38,942 bases of DNA from an uncultured Collinsella sp. Lineage in GTDB: Bacteria > Actinomycetota > Coriobacteriia > Coriobacteriales > Coriobacteriaceae. Made by a program: the position numbers and the translations under genes. The DNA lies in contig CAUDZT010000013.1 in assembly GCA_958453935.1 (NCBI GenBank), positions 1 through 38,942 of the forward strand, given 5' to 3'. Below are positions 1 through 9,335 of the stretch, in pieces (positions within the stretch are counted from its first letter, which is position 1; each line of letters starts with the position of its first letter). The notes below the pieces were generated by a model. It ran no database searches and was not told where the DNA came from. It saw nothing but the letters and a program-made list of their open reading frames with translations.

Positions 1-1250
1 TCGCCGTTAATGCGGAACTGGCAGTTGCCGTTCATGCGCTCGACGGCAAGTTTAATGCTCTTGGTGCCAAAGCCGTGCCCAGTGTGCTGAGCCACGGGCA
101 TGCCGTCGACCATGTGCGGCGCACGGCCAAACGTGTTGGAAACCAGCAATAGAAGCTGGCCGTCTTCGTAGCGAAGGTCCAGGTCGACAAACCGCTTGCC
201 TTCGGGGGCGGCGCTCGCCGCGGCGATGGCATTGTCCAGGGCGTTCGATACCACACTGAATAGATCGACATCGCCCACGTGGACGGTTTCGGGCACGGCG
301 GCGCGCAGGTCGGCGGTGATGCCGTGCGCGTTGATGTCCGCGGAAAGCGACGAGAGCGCAATGTTGACCGTTTCGTTGGCGCAGTAGCGGCGCACGGCGG
401 TGCGGTCGTTGGTCTCGCAGAGCGCGTCGATGCGCTCGAGCGCCTCATCGGTGTGACCCTCTTCGATCAGGGCCGCTAGACCGCGCAGGTAGTGGCGCAT
501 ATCGTGACGGAGAACCGAGAGCTCGCGTCCGGACTGGCGCCAGGCTTCGAGCTCTTTGATGGCCGCGCTGTCGCGGGTCGCGAGCATCCAGCGCTCGCGC
601 TCGGCGATTTCCTTTGCCTCGTATTCGCGAAGGTAGACGGCAAGAAACATAAGGTAGAACGCGCAGAGGGCGAACGCCAAAAACTCAACGGTTACCACCG
701 AGCCCGAGTGGAAGAGCGTGGTGTAGACGTTGGTGGCGTAGTCGAAGATGTAGTAGACGAGCGGCAGGATGAGCAGAATCTCCAGCTCGGTGGGGCTTTT
801 GATCGCCAGGCGGGGGCCGATGTCGCTTGCCCAATGCAATAAGACGGCAAAGACGCCGAGCGTGGTGATGATACGCACCACGTAGTACGCGACCTGCGAA
901 TCGGTGGCGGCGAATGCGGCGATGCCCATCCAGTTGCTAAACTGGCAGCTCAGGTAGGCACTGGTAACGCCCAGGATGGCGAGCAGCGGACTCAGGCGAT
1001 AGCGTACGCACAGGTAGACGACAAGCGGCAGATGCACGACGAGCGGATAGGCCTGTCGGGCGAAAAGCTCGCCGCCGACGGCATTGGCGAGGCCGAATGC
1101 GCATCCGGTTGCGGCGCCGACCCCCACCAGCTCGAGCGAATGGCGGCCGTTGATCTCGACACCGCACAGAGCCGCCGAGGCAAAGACGCCAAAGAGCAAC
1201 GTCGTCGCATGGTGGATTGCCCAAAGTACCAGTTCTGCCGAGGAAAGCAT
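1..1250 (-). CDS. Sensor histidine kinase, AgrC/GHKL type (3' end cut by window edge)
   Basis: The first 416 residues of a membrane sensor kinase are present; the C-terminus lies outside the window. The N-terminal ~190 residues are a run of hydrophobic segments (about six membrane spans), followed by a helical linker rich in Glu/Arg. The phospho-acceptor box reads LRHDMRHYL with H249. The ATPase N-box is SNALDNAIAA around residues 333-342, and a GFGTKSI G-box follows. This is the GHKL kinase layout of AgrC/VirS-type peptide sensors. The ATG at 1250-1248 overlaps the TGA of the response regulator by one base, so the two are translationally coupled. No autoinducer prepeptide gene is visible here, so the signal is unknown. 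Confidence 0.9.
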   Translation of the reverse strand, partial: MLSSAELVLWAIHHATTLLFGVFASAALCGVEINGRHSLELVGVGAATGCAFGLANAVGGELFARQAYPLVVHLPLVVYLCVRYRLSPLLAILGVTSAYLSCQFSNWMGIAAFAATDSQVAYYVVRIITTLGVFAVLLHWASDIGPRLAIKSPTELEILLILPLVYYIFDYATNVYTTLFHSGSVVTVEFLAFALCAFYLMFLAVYLREYEAKEIAERERWMLATRDSAAIKELEAWRQSGRELSVLRHDMRHYLRGLAALIEEGHTDEALERIDALCETNDRTAVRRYCANETVNIALSSLSADINAHGITADLRAAVPETVHVGDVDLFSVVSNALDNAIAAASAAPEGKRFVDLDLRYEDGQLLLLVSNTFGRAPHMVDGMPVAQHTGHGFGTKSIKLAVERMNGNCQFRING

Positions 1251-1972
1251 CAGCGTCTCCCGCCCTCGAACCGCACCGCAAAGTAGGCGTCTTGGAATCC
1301 CTGCTTGCAGCTGCGCGCGAGCGGTATGCACGCGCCCGAGCGCATGACGATTTCCGTGCGGTTAAAGTGGTCGATGTTGCGCAGATTGACCTGGTAGCTG
1401 CGGTGGCATTTAAAGAAGGTCGCGTTTTGGGCCAGTCGGTCCTCGATGCTGCGGAACGGCTCGAGCGCCTCGATATCGCGGCCATCGCGCAGGTGGAAGA
1501 TCACGTGCTTGTTGCGAGCCTCGGCATATTCGATATCGGATAGGCGCAGGGCATGGTAGCCAAAGGACGTCTTGATGACGAGCTCGTCGGTCGCTGCCGG
1601 ACGCAGGCTCGACAGCTCGTCGAGCAGTTGCGCCACGCGCTCGTAGGTCACGGGTTTGAGCAGGTAGTCGAAGGCGCGGACTTCGTAGGACTCAAGCGCG
1701 AACTCGGGCGATGAGGTGAGGAACACCAGGTGCACGGCGGTATCGGATTGGCGCAGCTCGCGGGCGGTGTCCATGCCGTTGACGAGCGGCATGATCATGT
1801 CGAGCATGATGATGTCGGCGCGCGATGCGGCATGGCGTGCCAGCAGGTCCTCGCCGCGCGTGACGAGCGCAACATCGACCGCCGTGCTCGTTTCGGTCGA
1901 CCAACGGTCGATCATCCGGTGCAGTCTATCTAGAAAAGCGACGTCGTCGTCGCAGGCAATAATCTTGAGCAT
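1250..1972 (-). CDS. LytTR-family response regulator
   Basis: A 240-residue two-component regulator. Residues 1-120 form a receiver domain: acidic pocket D8-D10, phospho-acceptor D58 in IIMLDM, T86 and K106 in DYLLKP. Residues ~130-237 form a LytTR DNA-binding domain (conserved KCHRSYQVNLRNI segment), as in AgrA, VirR and LytR. It is co-transcribed with the downstream sensor kinase through an ATGA overlap. LytTR regulators usually control surface, competence or bacteriocin genes. The gene for the giant surface protein starts 241 bases away on the other strand and is a reasonable target, but that is inference from position only. Confidence 0.93.
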   Translation of the reverse strand: MLKIIACDDDVAFLDRLHRMIDRWSTETSTAVDVALVTRGEDLLARHAASRADIIMLDMIMPLVNGMDTARELRQSDTAVHLVFLTSSPEFALESYEVRAFDYLLKPVTYERVAQLLDELSSLRPAATDELVIKTSFGYHALRLSDIEYAEARNKHVIFHLRDGRDIEALEPFRSIEDRLAQNATFFKCHRSYQVNLRNIDHFNRTEIVMRSGACIPLARSCKQGFQDAYFAVRFEGGRR

Positions 1973-2132
1973 TCGGCCCCCTTAGTAATTCGATTTTGCC
2001 ACATTGGGCGCGTACCGCTCGCGGGGGTGCGCACCGTTTGCGCCCCACGGCGTGCAACTCGCGCCAAGCGGCAGGGCGTTAGAAAGTGCAGCAGCAAAAT
2101 AATCCGTGGATAAACATGTCAATACATGCTGG

Positions 2133-2161
2133 TGGCTGGCCGGGGAACACGCCGGCCGCCA
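2133..2161 (+). promoter_or_regulatory. GC-rich hairpin in the leader of the giant surface protein gene
   Basis: TGGCTGGCCGG pairs with CCGGCCGCCA across an 8-nt loop, with one bulged base. It lies about 50 nt upstream of the start codon. The rest of the divergent gap (1973-2213) shows one LytTR-like half-site (ACCGTTTGC near 2035) but no convincing paired site. Role unknown. Confidence 0.35.
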
Positions 2162-2213
2162 GCGCCAAACGATGCCAGACATCGCGAAGCATAGGGATAA
2201 AGGGAGCTGCACG

Positions 2214-5200
2214 ATGAGGGAGAAGAAGATGGGGATGCGCACTGTGTTGACGCGCCTGCTGGGTATCGCCACCGTGGCCTGCGCGCTCGTGGCGTCGCCG
2301 GCGGTAGCAAGCGCCGAGACGCGGGTCATGCCCGACGGAGTGAATGCCGAGGTGCTGTCGCTTGAGCAGTCCGGCGGCAAGCCCGTTCAAATCACCGAAC
2401 CGGGTAGCTATGTGCTTAAGACGGCCGAGGGCGAGGTCACGCCCTCTTCGGGCTACACCATCGACGCGCCGAATGCATCTCGGATTAATCCTGTGAGGAT
2501 TTATATCGATGGTACGGTCTACGTGAACGACAGGACGACCGCGTCACTTTCGCAATATCGCTGGCTGTTCAACATTAAGCAGGGTAGCAATATCGAGTTC
2601 ATCGGTATCAACAATCCGTGTGTCTGCTTCCATAGAAACCAGAAGCAATTTCAGTCCTATAGCGGATTTTTGACCGACCGCTATTATGAAAACCACTACG
2701 AGAAGTCATCAGATGACATCTCGGTTAGCCTAAAGCTTGGCGATAGTTCTCAGAACTTCATTCTCTCGTACGACAGCAAGGCCGACCAAAAGGTGCCTGC
2801 GATTTCGCTTGGCAACACCAAGGGCAAGCTGTCTGTCAATTTCGATAAGCTGAAGATTAGCGACTATGTCGGCAAGTCGCGCAACTTTTTGGGAGGGGTT
2901 TCCCCGTACAGCATTCTCGAATATGCCGTGCCGGTTCGCCTGTTCCGCAGCAGCTTCTCCGATAACGGCAAGGGAAATATCAATAAGCTCGATGCTGCGT
3001 TTACCGACTGCGTGTTCTGGAACACGTCTGGCGACTACAATGGTGCGGTTTCGATTGTGGGCAATCCCCGTGGCAGCGCGAACTCGGACATCGCTTCGAG
3101 GCTGACCGCGACATTCAATAACTGCCGGTTTGGGTCCGATGCCAACAGCGGCATTTGGCAGACCAATAGTAAGTATCCGACGGTCGAAGAGACCACTGAG
3201 TTTGCGCAGGTTCAGGAGACGGGAACATGCGCCGTCGCCGGCGTGATGGGTGTCACCAACGCCACGGTTAACCTCAACGGCTGCACGATGAAAAACTTCC
3301 ACAGCACGCGTTCGAGTTCGTCTGACAATACTTTGACGGTCGATGCTCTCAATATTGGCCGAAGCGCTCGCTGCAGCATAAACGGCGGCAATATTTCTCG
3401 CTATGGTGCGCGCGGCAATACGTGTGTGGTGTATGCCGCTGGAACCCTTACCCTCAGCGGGTCGCCGACTATCGCGAGTTTCTGGAAGAACAGCCATGCA
3501 GGAGATACAACGGAAGGCGACGGATATACCGAGGCCGATATCGCTACGGGAACCGCCAAGAGCCTGTATATCCCTAAGAAAAAGAGCTCCGATGCCACGG
3601 CTCCGGCGCTGAACATCGCGTCTGACTTCTCCGTGCGCGGAGGCGATAACCATGTTTGGGTTTCGATTGAGGAGACTGCGGACGGCAGCGGTTTGAAGTC
3701 GCGTGTTCTTGGTAGCTGTGAATCCAACAAGATCGAAGGCGTTGTGCCAGACGGATCGTCCAAGAACGACGACAACTCCGATAAATACGAGATCGTGAAC
3801 CTCAACGGCGACCTCACGTTTCGCGAGACCATCCACCAGCACAAATGGAAGGTCGAAGCCGACGGCATGGGCGTTCGAGCATCATGTGTGGGCCCGTTCC
3901 GCAACAGCGAGTGCGAATATGGCAAGGACGAGAACGGTGAGGTCAAAAAATACCTGAAGGCCACGTACAAGCTTTCCATGTCTAAGGCAACGAGCTCTCA
4001 GAGCACCGAGCTTGTCTACGACGGTTGCCCGGTCAAGATTGCTTTGAATAAAGATGGCGCGTGGAATCTAGAGCAGATGGGCGTGACAGCTAGCGATAAA
4101 TTCACGTGGTACCAGTGCAAGTCCCAGGATGATGCCGAGGCGTATCAGAACGGTACCAAGCTCAAGGACGCCCCGACGGACGCTGGCTACTACTATGTCG
4201 TTACGAGCTTTACGACTGCCTCTGGTCAGACGCTCGAGGGCAAGAAGGCTTTCGAGATTTCGCAGCGTCGCCTGGTAAGGAATAAAAACTATAAGTTCAC
4301 CCTTAAAGACGGCGGTAAGGGCGTGGGCAAGTATGCCTATGACGGCAAGGAGCATCAGCCTGTCGTTGAAAGCGCAAAGTTCAAGAATGGTGCCGACGAG
4401 TGGGTCGATCTCGTTGAGGGCAAGGATTATGTGCTCGACGCTAGAAGTGAATCCGGATTGAAGCAGACCGAGCCGGGACAATACGAGTGCATTGTCATTG
4501 GTAAGGGCAACTTTACGACCGATGGCGGTACCTCAAACGTTTTGACGCTCAAGTGGGAGATTGTTGACGTTGCGCGTTTCGACCTCGAGGTCACCGGTTT
4601 TGAGGGTACCTATGACGGCGAAAAGCACGGCATTACGGTCAACGTAAAGAACGACCCTGTTCCGGCGGATATGAAAATTGAGTACCGTGAAGACGGCGGT
4701 GATTGGACGTCGGACAAGCCGACCTATCGCAATGCGGCCGAGTACACGACCCATTATCGCGTGACGGCCTCTGACTACCTGACCGTTACGGGCAAAGCGA
4801 CCGTGAAGATTTCCAAGGCCGATCAGGACGCGCCGACTGGGCTTGTGGGCAATAATTGGACTACGTGCAACAGCAAAAACGGTTCCATTTCGGGCGTCAC
4901 CGAGAAAATGGAATACCGCCACGAGTTGAGCAGGGACTACCAGAAGATAACGTCTGATGGCAAGCTGACCGGTCTTGTGAAGTCGGGAACGTACTACGTT
5001 CGCTATGCCGAGGATAACAACCACAATGCGTCGGCCGATGCCGTGGTCAAAATCGAGAAGGGCTCTCATTCTGTTGCCGACGATGCTGCCTGGAACACGG
5101 GCGATGGCAGGCACTTTAAGAAATGTCAATATTGCGGGGATCCTCAGGTGTATCAGAGCTGCAGGTGGAAGTATAAGATCATCACGCCTGCAACGCCTGA

Positions 5201-8200
5201 GGCCGATGGTGTTCGCCAAAAGGTCTGCAGGGTTTGCAACGGCAGGTGGGATGAAGAACGTTATACCTACGTGGACACTTACGCCCCCACCATTTATGAC
5301 CTGTGGATAGATAAGGCCTACTGTGAGAGCGTTTCGTTTGACGTGTTCGATGATCGCGACGAGACGGTGACGGTCACTGACAACGGTAAGGAACTCGAGG
5401 CTGGCAAGGACGGTAGGTATACGGCCAAGGCCGCCGAGGGCGATGCTGGCGCCGAGCATGTAATTGTGGCTACGGATGCTGCCGGCAATTCGGAGACCTT
5501 CACAATTAAGATGTACGCCGAACATGCGTATGAATGGACAATCGACAAGCAGCCGACGGTCGCCGAGGCTGGCTCCAAGCACGGGAAGTGTTCTGTGTGC
5601 GGCAATGAGTCGGGTCCGGTTGAGGTTCCGGCCCTGGCTGTTAAGGGCTACTCCGGCAAGTATGACGGCAAGGACCATTTCGTCGACGTCTCTGCGCTGC
5701 CCGGGGGCTCCGTCGTTGAGTACAAGGCTGCCGACGGCAGCTGGACTAACGTTGCTCCCAGCATCAAGGACGCCGGCAACATGAAGGTCGACTATCGTGT
5801 CACGATTGATGGCTCGGCGGTTGAGGGCCAGGTGACACTCGAGGTCACTCCACTCGCGATCACGGTTTCCGCTCTGGACGCCTCCAAGACGTACGGCAAT
5901 CCTGATCCCGCGCTGAGTTGGGAGATCACCGAGGGCAAGCTCGTCGAGGGCGAGAGCCTCCAGGACATCACCGTCTCCCGCGAGGCCGGCGAATCTGTGC
6001 GCAAGGGCGGCTACGTCGTGACGGCGTCGCAGTCCGAGGGCGCCAACTCCAACTACGAGATCACGTTTAAAGACGGCAAGTTCACCATCGACAGGCGCGA
6101 GCTCACCGTGAAGTGGGACGCTACCACCGAGTTCACCTACGACGGCGAGAAGCATTGCCCCGAGGCGGAGCTCGGCAACGTCATGGGCGATGACGACGTC
6201 TCTGCGTATGTCGACGGCGCTGCGGTCAAGGCCGGCGCCTACACGGCGGAGATCACCGAGCTGACGGGCGACGACGCGGGCAACTACAAGCTGCCGGCAA
6301 CGGGCCTGACGTGCAAGTTCTCCATCAAGAAGGCGCCCAAGGGCGCGCCGGTGGTCCAGGGTGCGGCCGAGACCGTCAGCGCCAAGACTGACGGCAGGAT
6401 CACGGGCGTCGATGCCACTATGGAGTGGCGTGCCAAGGACTCGGGCGAGTATCAGGCTGTGCCCGAAGGCGCGACCGAGCTCAGCGGTCTTGCCGCGGGC
6501 ACGTACGAAGTGCGCTACCGCGCTGATGACGACCATGAAGCCTCCGCCGCGACCAAGGTTACGGTTGCCACGGGCCGTAAGCTCGCTGTGGCGCTGTCCG
6601 CCGAACAGGTCGGCTACAAGCTCGCGGCTGACGCGACCGAGCTCGACTGGCATGGCTCTGCCACCCTCACTATCAGCATCGAGGACGGCTACTTTGCCGA
6701 CTCCCTCACCTATGCCGTCAAGGTCAACGGAGGCGCCGTGATGCTCAACGAATGCGGCGAGTTCACCGTCCAGGACGTCGAGGGCGACGTGAGGGTGACG
6801 GTCGAGGGCGTGCGCAAGCACGAGGTTGTGAGCGATACGTGGATCTCCGACGACAATACACACTGGCACGAGTGCACTTGCGGCGGCAAGATTGACGAGG
6901 CCGAGCACACCTTTACGTGGGTTGTCGACACGCCTCCCACGGCGACCGAGAAGGGCTTCGGTCACCGTCAGTGCGTCGTCTGCGGGTACGCCCTTGCCTC
7001 CGAGGAGATTCCGGCTGCTGCCATTTCCGGCTACTCCGGCGAATACGACGGCGCGTATCACACGGTCAACGCTTCGGCGCTGCCCGAGGGCGCGACGGCC
7101 GAGTACAGCACTGACGACGGCAAGACCTGGTCTACCACTGCCCCCGCGATCAAGGACGCCGGCGCGCTGGATGTTGCCTATAAGGTGATGATTGGCGGTG
7201 CGACGGTCGAGGGCAAAGTGACGCTCGAGGTTACGCCGCGTGCGATCACGGTCACCGCTCAGGACGCCTCCAAGATTTACGGCGAGAAAGACCCCGTCTT
7301 TGAGTGGTCGGTCACCTCTGGCGAGCTCGTCGGGGACGATACGCTTGAGCTCGAGATCGAGCGCGAAGACTGTGACGACGTGCGCGAGGGTGGCTATGCT
7401 CTGCGCTTGACACAGCCCGAGGGCGCGAACCCCAACTACAGCATCACGTTCGTCGACGGCACGTTCATCATCAACCAGCGTCCGCTCACCGTGACGTGGG
7501 GTACCACCGAATTCGTCTACGACGGTAAGGAGCACTGCCCCGTGGCAGAGCTTGGCAACGTCATCGGCAAGGATGACCTTGGTGCACTCGTTGACGGTTC
7601 CCAGACCGAGGTGGGCGCTTCGTACACGGCGACCCTCGCCGAGCTGACGGGCAAGGCCGCGGGCAACTACACGCTGCCCGCCGATGGCGTGACCTGCGAG
7701 TTCTCCATCAAGAATGCCGCGCAGGACGCGCCGGTGGTCCAGGCTGAGGCCGAGACCGTGAGCGGCAAGAAGGACGGCAAGATCACGGGCGTCGACGCCA
7801 CCATGGAGTGGCGTGCTCGGGGCGCCGCCGAGTACCAGGCCGTGGGCAAGGACGTGACCGAGCTCAAGGACCTCGCCGCCGGCGTGTACGAGGTGCGCTA
7901 CCAGGCTAAGGCCAACTACGACGCCTCTGCCGTTACCGAGGTTACCGTGAAGGCGGGCCGCAAGCTCGTCGTGACGCTGCCGGGTAATCAGGTGGGCTAC
8001 ACGCTCACCTCGACGGCAACCGAGCTCGACTGGCACGGCTCCGCAAAGCTCGCCATCAGCATCGACGGCGCGTACTTTACGGGCAAGAACTATGCCGTCA
8101 GCGTCAACGGCAAGGCCGTTAAGCTTGCTGACGACGGCACCTATGAGCTCAAGGACGTCGAGGGCGATGTGAACGTGACGGTCGAGGGTGTGCTCAAGCA

Positions 8201-8852
8201 CGAGCCCGACGGCTCCGGCTGGGCGCACGACGCCAAGAATCACTGGCATGTCTGCCGCTGCGGCGAGGTTCTCGACAAGACCGAGCATACCTTTGAGTGG
8301 GTTGTCGACAAGCCGGCGACCGCCGAGGCCAAGGGCGAGAGGCACCAGGAGTGCACGGCTTGCGGCGAGAAGGGCGTAACCGAGGACATCGCGATCCTGG
8401 CACCCACGATTATCGAGGGCGCAGGCCAGGCGACCACGGTCGACACCGCCAAGGATCTGAGCTTCCGCTCGAACGCGCCGATCAAGTACTTCCAGAAGGT
8501 GCTGGTCGACGACAAGGAAGTCGACGCCGAGAACTACGTGCTCACCGAGGGCTCCACGATCGTGACGCTCAAGACGAGCTTCGTGAAGACGCTTGGTGTG
8601 GGTGAGCATAAGCTGAGCGTGGTTTCGACCACGGGCACGGCAGAGACGACCTTTACCATCGCCGATGCCGCCAAGCCCGCTCCTGGCCAGACCACCACGA
8701 CTACTACGACCACGACTTCTAAGTCCAAGAAGAAGACCGGCAAGGGCGCCTTGCCTTCGGTCGGCGACGGTACGTACACCATGGCTGGTGGCGTACTTGC
8801 AGCCGGCATGGCGGCTCTGCTGCTGGCGTGGACTATGAAGCGCCGCGTTTAA
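2214..8852 (+). CDS. Giant secreted surface protein with MBG-like repeats and C-terminal anchor
   Basis: A 2212-residue protein. The ATG at 2214 is chosen because GGGAG lies 8 nt upstream and a classical signal peptide follows (basic MREKKMGMR, hydrophobic core, cleavage near AVASA/E). Residues ~35-590 are Asn/Ser-rich with short periodic strands, resembling a right-handed beta-helix. After this come MBG-like beta domains (YDGKEH, KTYGNPDPA, GNYKLPA motifs) alternating with HxW...CxxCG modules (KCQYCG, CRVCN, KCSVCG, CVVCG, CTACG). Residues ~1145-2063 are a tandem duplication. The C-terminus has nine threonines, a Lys-rich stretch, LPSVGD at 2180-2185, a hydrophobic helix and KRRV. This is sortase-substrate architecture with Val where Thr is expected. 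Probable adhesin or matrix-binding protein; ligand unknown. Confidence 0.88.
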   Translation: MREKKMGMRTVLTRLLGIATVACALVASPAVASAETRVMPDGVNAEVLSLEQSGGKPVQITEPGSYVLKTAEGEVTPSSGYTIDAPNASRINPVRIYIDGTVYVNDRTTASLSQYRWLFNIKQGSNIEFIGINNPCVCFHRNQKQFQSYSGFLTDRYYENHYEKSSDDISVSLKLGDSSQNFILSYDSKADQKVPAISLGNTKGKLSVNFDKLKISDYVGKSRNFLGGVSPYSILEYAVPVRLFRSSFSDNGKGNINKLDAAFTDCVFWNTSGDYNGAVSIVGNPRGSANSDIASRLTATFNNCRFGSDANSGIWQTNSKYPTVEETTEFAQVQETGTCAVAGVMGVTNATVNLNGCTMKNFHSTRSSSSDNTLTVDALNIGRSARCSINGGNISRYGARGNTCVVYAAGTLTLSGSPTIASFWKNSHAGDTTEGDGYTEADIATGTAKSLYIPKKKSSDATAPALNIASDFSVRGGDNHVWVSIEETADGSGLKSRVLGSCESNKIEGVVPDGSSKNDDNSDKYEIVNLNGDLTFRETIHQHKWKVEADGMGVRASCVGPFRNSECEYGKDENGEVKKYLKATYKLSMSKATSSQSTELVYDGCPVKIALNKDGAWNLEQMGVTASDKFTWYQCKSQDDAEAYQNGTKLKDAPTDAGYYYVVTSFTTASGQTLEGKKAFEISQRRLVRNKNYKFTLKDGGKGVGKYAYDGKEHQPVVESAKFKNGADEWVDLVEGKDYVLDARSESGLKQTEPGQYECIVIGKGNFTTDGGTSNVLTLKWEIVDVARFDLEVTGFEGTYDGEKHGITVNVKNDPVPADMKIEYREDGGDWTSDKPTYRNAAEYTTHYRVTASDYLTVTGKATVKISKADQDAPTGLVGNNWTTCNSKNGSISGVTEKMEYRHELSRDYQKITSDGKLTGLVKSGTYYVRYAEDNNHNASADAVVKIEKGSHSVADDAAWNTGDGRHFKKCQYCGDPQVYQSCRWKYKIITPATPEADGVRQKVCRVCNGRWDEERYTYVDTYAPTIYDLWIDKAYCESVSFDVFDDRDETVTVTDNGKELEAGKDGRYTAKAAEGDAGAEHVIVATDAAGNSETFTIKMYAEHAYEWTIDKQPTVAEAGSKHGKCSVCGNESGPVEVPALAVKGYSGKYDGKDHFVDVSALPGGSVVEYKAADGSWTNVAPSIKDAGNMKVDYRVTIDGSAVEGQVTLEVTPLAITVSALDASKTYGNPDPALSWEITEGKLVEGESLQDITVSREAGESVRKGGYVVTASQSEGANSNYEITFKDGKFTIDRRELTVKWDATTEFTYDGEKHCPEAELGNVMGDDDVSAYVDGAAVKAGAYTAEITELTGDDAGNYKLPATGLTCKFSIKKAPKGAPVVQGAAETVSAKTDGRITGVDATMEWRAKDSGEYQAVPEGATELSGLAAGTYEVRYRADDDHEASAATKVTVATGRKLAVALSAEQVGYKLAADATELDWHGSATLTISIEDGYFADSLTYAVKVNGGAVMLNECGEFTVQDVEGDVRVTVEGVRKHEVVSDTWISDDNTHWHECTCGGKIDEAEHTFTWVVDTPPTATEKGFGHRQCVVCGYALASEEIPAAAISGYSGEYDGAYHTVNASALPEGATAEYSTDDGKTWSTTAPAIKDAGALDVAYKVMIGGATVEGKVTLEVTPRAITVTAQDASKIYGEKDPVFEWSVTSGELVGDDTLELEIEREDCDDVREGGYALRLTQPEGANPNYSITFVDGTFIINQRPLTVTWGTTEFVYDGKEHCPVAELGNVIGKDDLGALVDGSQTEVGASYTATLAELTGKAAGNYTLPADGVTCEFSIKNAAQDAPVVQAEAETVSGKKDGKITGVDATMEWRARGAAEYQAVGKDVTELKDLAAGVYEVRYQAKANYDASAVTEVTVKAGRKLVVTLPGNQVGYTLTSTATELDWHGSAKLAISIDGAYFTGKNYAVSVNGKAVKLADDGTYELKDVEGDVNVTVEGVLKHEPDGSGWAHDAKNHWHVCRCGEVLDKTEHTFEWVVDKPATAEAKGERHQECTACGEKGVTEDIAILAPTIIEGAGQATTVDTAKDLSFRSNAPIKYFQKVLVDDKEVDAENYVLTEGSTIVTLKTSFVKTLGVGEHKLSVVSTTGTAETTFTIADAAKPAPGQTTTTTTTTTSKSKKKTGKGALPSVGDGTYTMAGGVLAAGMAALLLAWTMKRRV
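5646..8400 (+). repeat. Tandem 461-codon duplication inside the giant surface protein gene
   Basis: The first unit starts at GGCTACTCCGGC (5646) and the second at the same 12-mer at 7029, exactly 1383 bases later (461 codons, in frame). Both units run through the same order: YSG-YDG domain, EVTP-AITV-DASK-YG domain, LTV-W-TTEF-YDG domain, APVVQ-AETVS-ITGVDATMEWRA domain, RKL-V-L-QVGY domain, then an HTF-WVVD...C--CG module. The copies have diverged, so the duplication is not recent. Confidence 0.9.
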
Positions 8853-8870
8853 CCGCATGCCAGTTCCCAG

Positions 8871-8903
8871 CGGGCCCGGATCGAGCGATCCGGGCCCGAT
8901 TTT
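8871..8903 (+). terminator. Rho-independent terminator of the giant surface protein gene
   Basis: CGGGCCCGGATC (8871-8882) pairs perfectly with GATCCGGGCCCG (8887-8898) across a 4-nt loop. ATTTT follows, 18 bases after the stop codon. Confidence 0.85.
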
Positions 8904-8921
8904 GGGCCTGTCGGAAACCCG

Positions 8922-9130
8922 GTGGGCAAAAAATGCCAAATATGAGTACTGTCACCATTTTAGTAACAGCAAAATTGCCCTAGAAAGCGTGTTGTCGGGC
9001 CAAAATTGCATCGATTTCCGCCCGGCAGAGCCACGATCGAGCCCCAAATTAGGCGACTTTGCCGTTCTAGACCGGAAAATCGCTGTTACTAGTTTGGTAA
9101 CAGTACTCATATTTGCCCTTTTTTGCCCAC
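8922..9130. repeat. Inverted-repeat element with 49-bp arms (MITE-like candidate)
   Basis: The left arm 8922-8970 and the right arm 9082-9130 are reverse complements at 43 of 49 positions, starting from GTGGGCAAAAAA at each outer edge. Each arm contains an inner dyad (CTGTTAC...GTAACAG in the right arm; a diverged copy in the left). The 111-nt interior keeps weaker complementarity (CTAGAA / TTCTAG near both arms) and has no credible reading frame. Size and symmetry suit a non-autonomous mobile element or a large intergenic palindrome. The remaining gap to 9250 is AT-rich with nothing else I can name. Confidence 0.7.
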
Positions 9131-9250
9131 GCCCCTTCGGCTAAGGCGATAAACAGGGGGTTAAATATTAAATCAGGTCCAACATCGTCTATCCATAGCG
9201 CTTCGGCTCGAAAGCGACCCAGCCCAAGATCGAATTTTTATTTCAACTTT

Positions 9251-9294
9251 ACACCTAGGTTTACAGCTGTCTTGTCAGCTGTAAACCTAGGTGT
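9251..9294 (+). promoter_or_regulatory. Long palindromic operator upstream of nadA (probable NiaR site)
   Basis: ACACCTAGGTTTACAGCTG (9251-9269) is followed by TCTTGT and then its exact reverse complement (9276-9294). Each arm itself contains two small palindromes (ACCTAGGT and CAGCTG). It ends 41 bases before the nadA ATG. The last gene of this operon encodes a NiaR-type repressor, and NiaR family members are known to bind inverted repeats upstream of niacin/NAD genes. Assignment to NiaR is inference from context. Confidence 0.72.
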
Positions 9295-9335
9295 CATACT
9301 AAAGCCCCAAGATTCGCCAAAAGAGAGGGGCCTTG

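Noticed and set aside
2106..2213. A 36-codon upstream extension of the giant surface protein
   Set aside because: The added residues would precede the signal peptide, are polar, and lack an SD; ATG 2214 has a good SD and a proper signal sequence.
4533..8939. A 1468-codon open frame on the strand opposite the giant surface protein gene
   Set aside because: It mirrors the RNY-type codon bias of the real gene, has no SD, no recognisable domain and low-complexity Arg/Val/Leu/Gly content. It is an antisense shadow.
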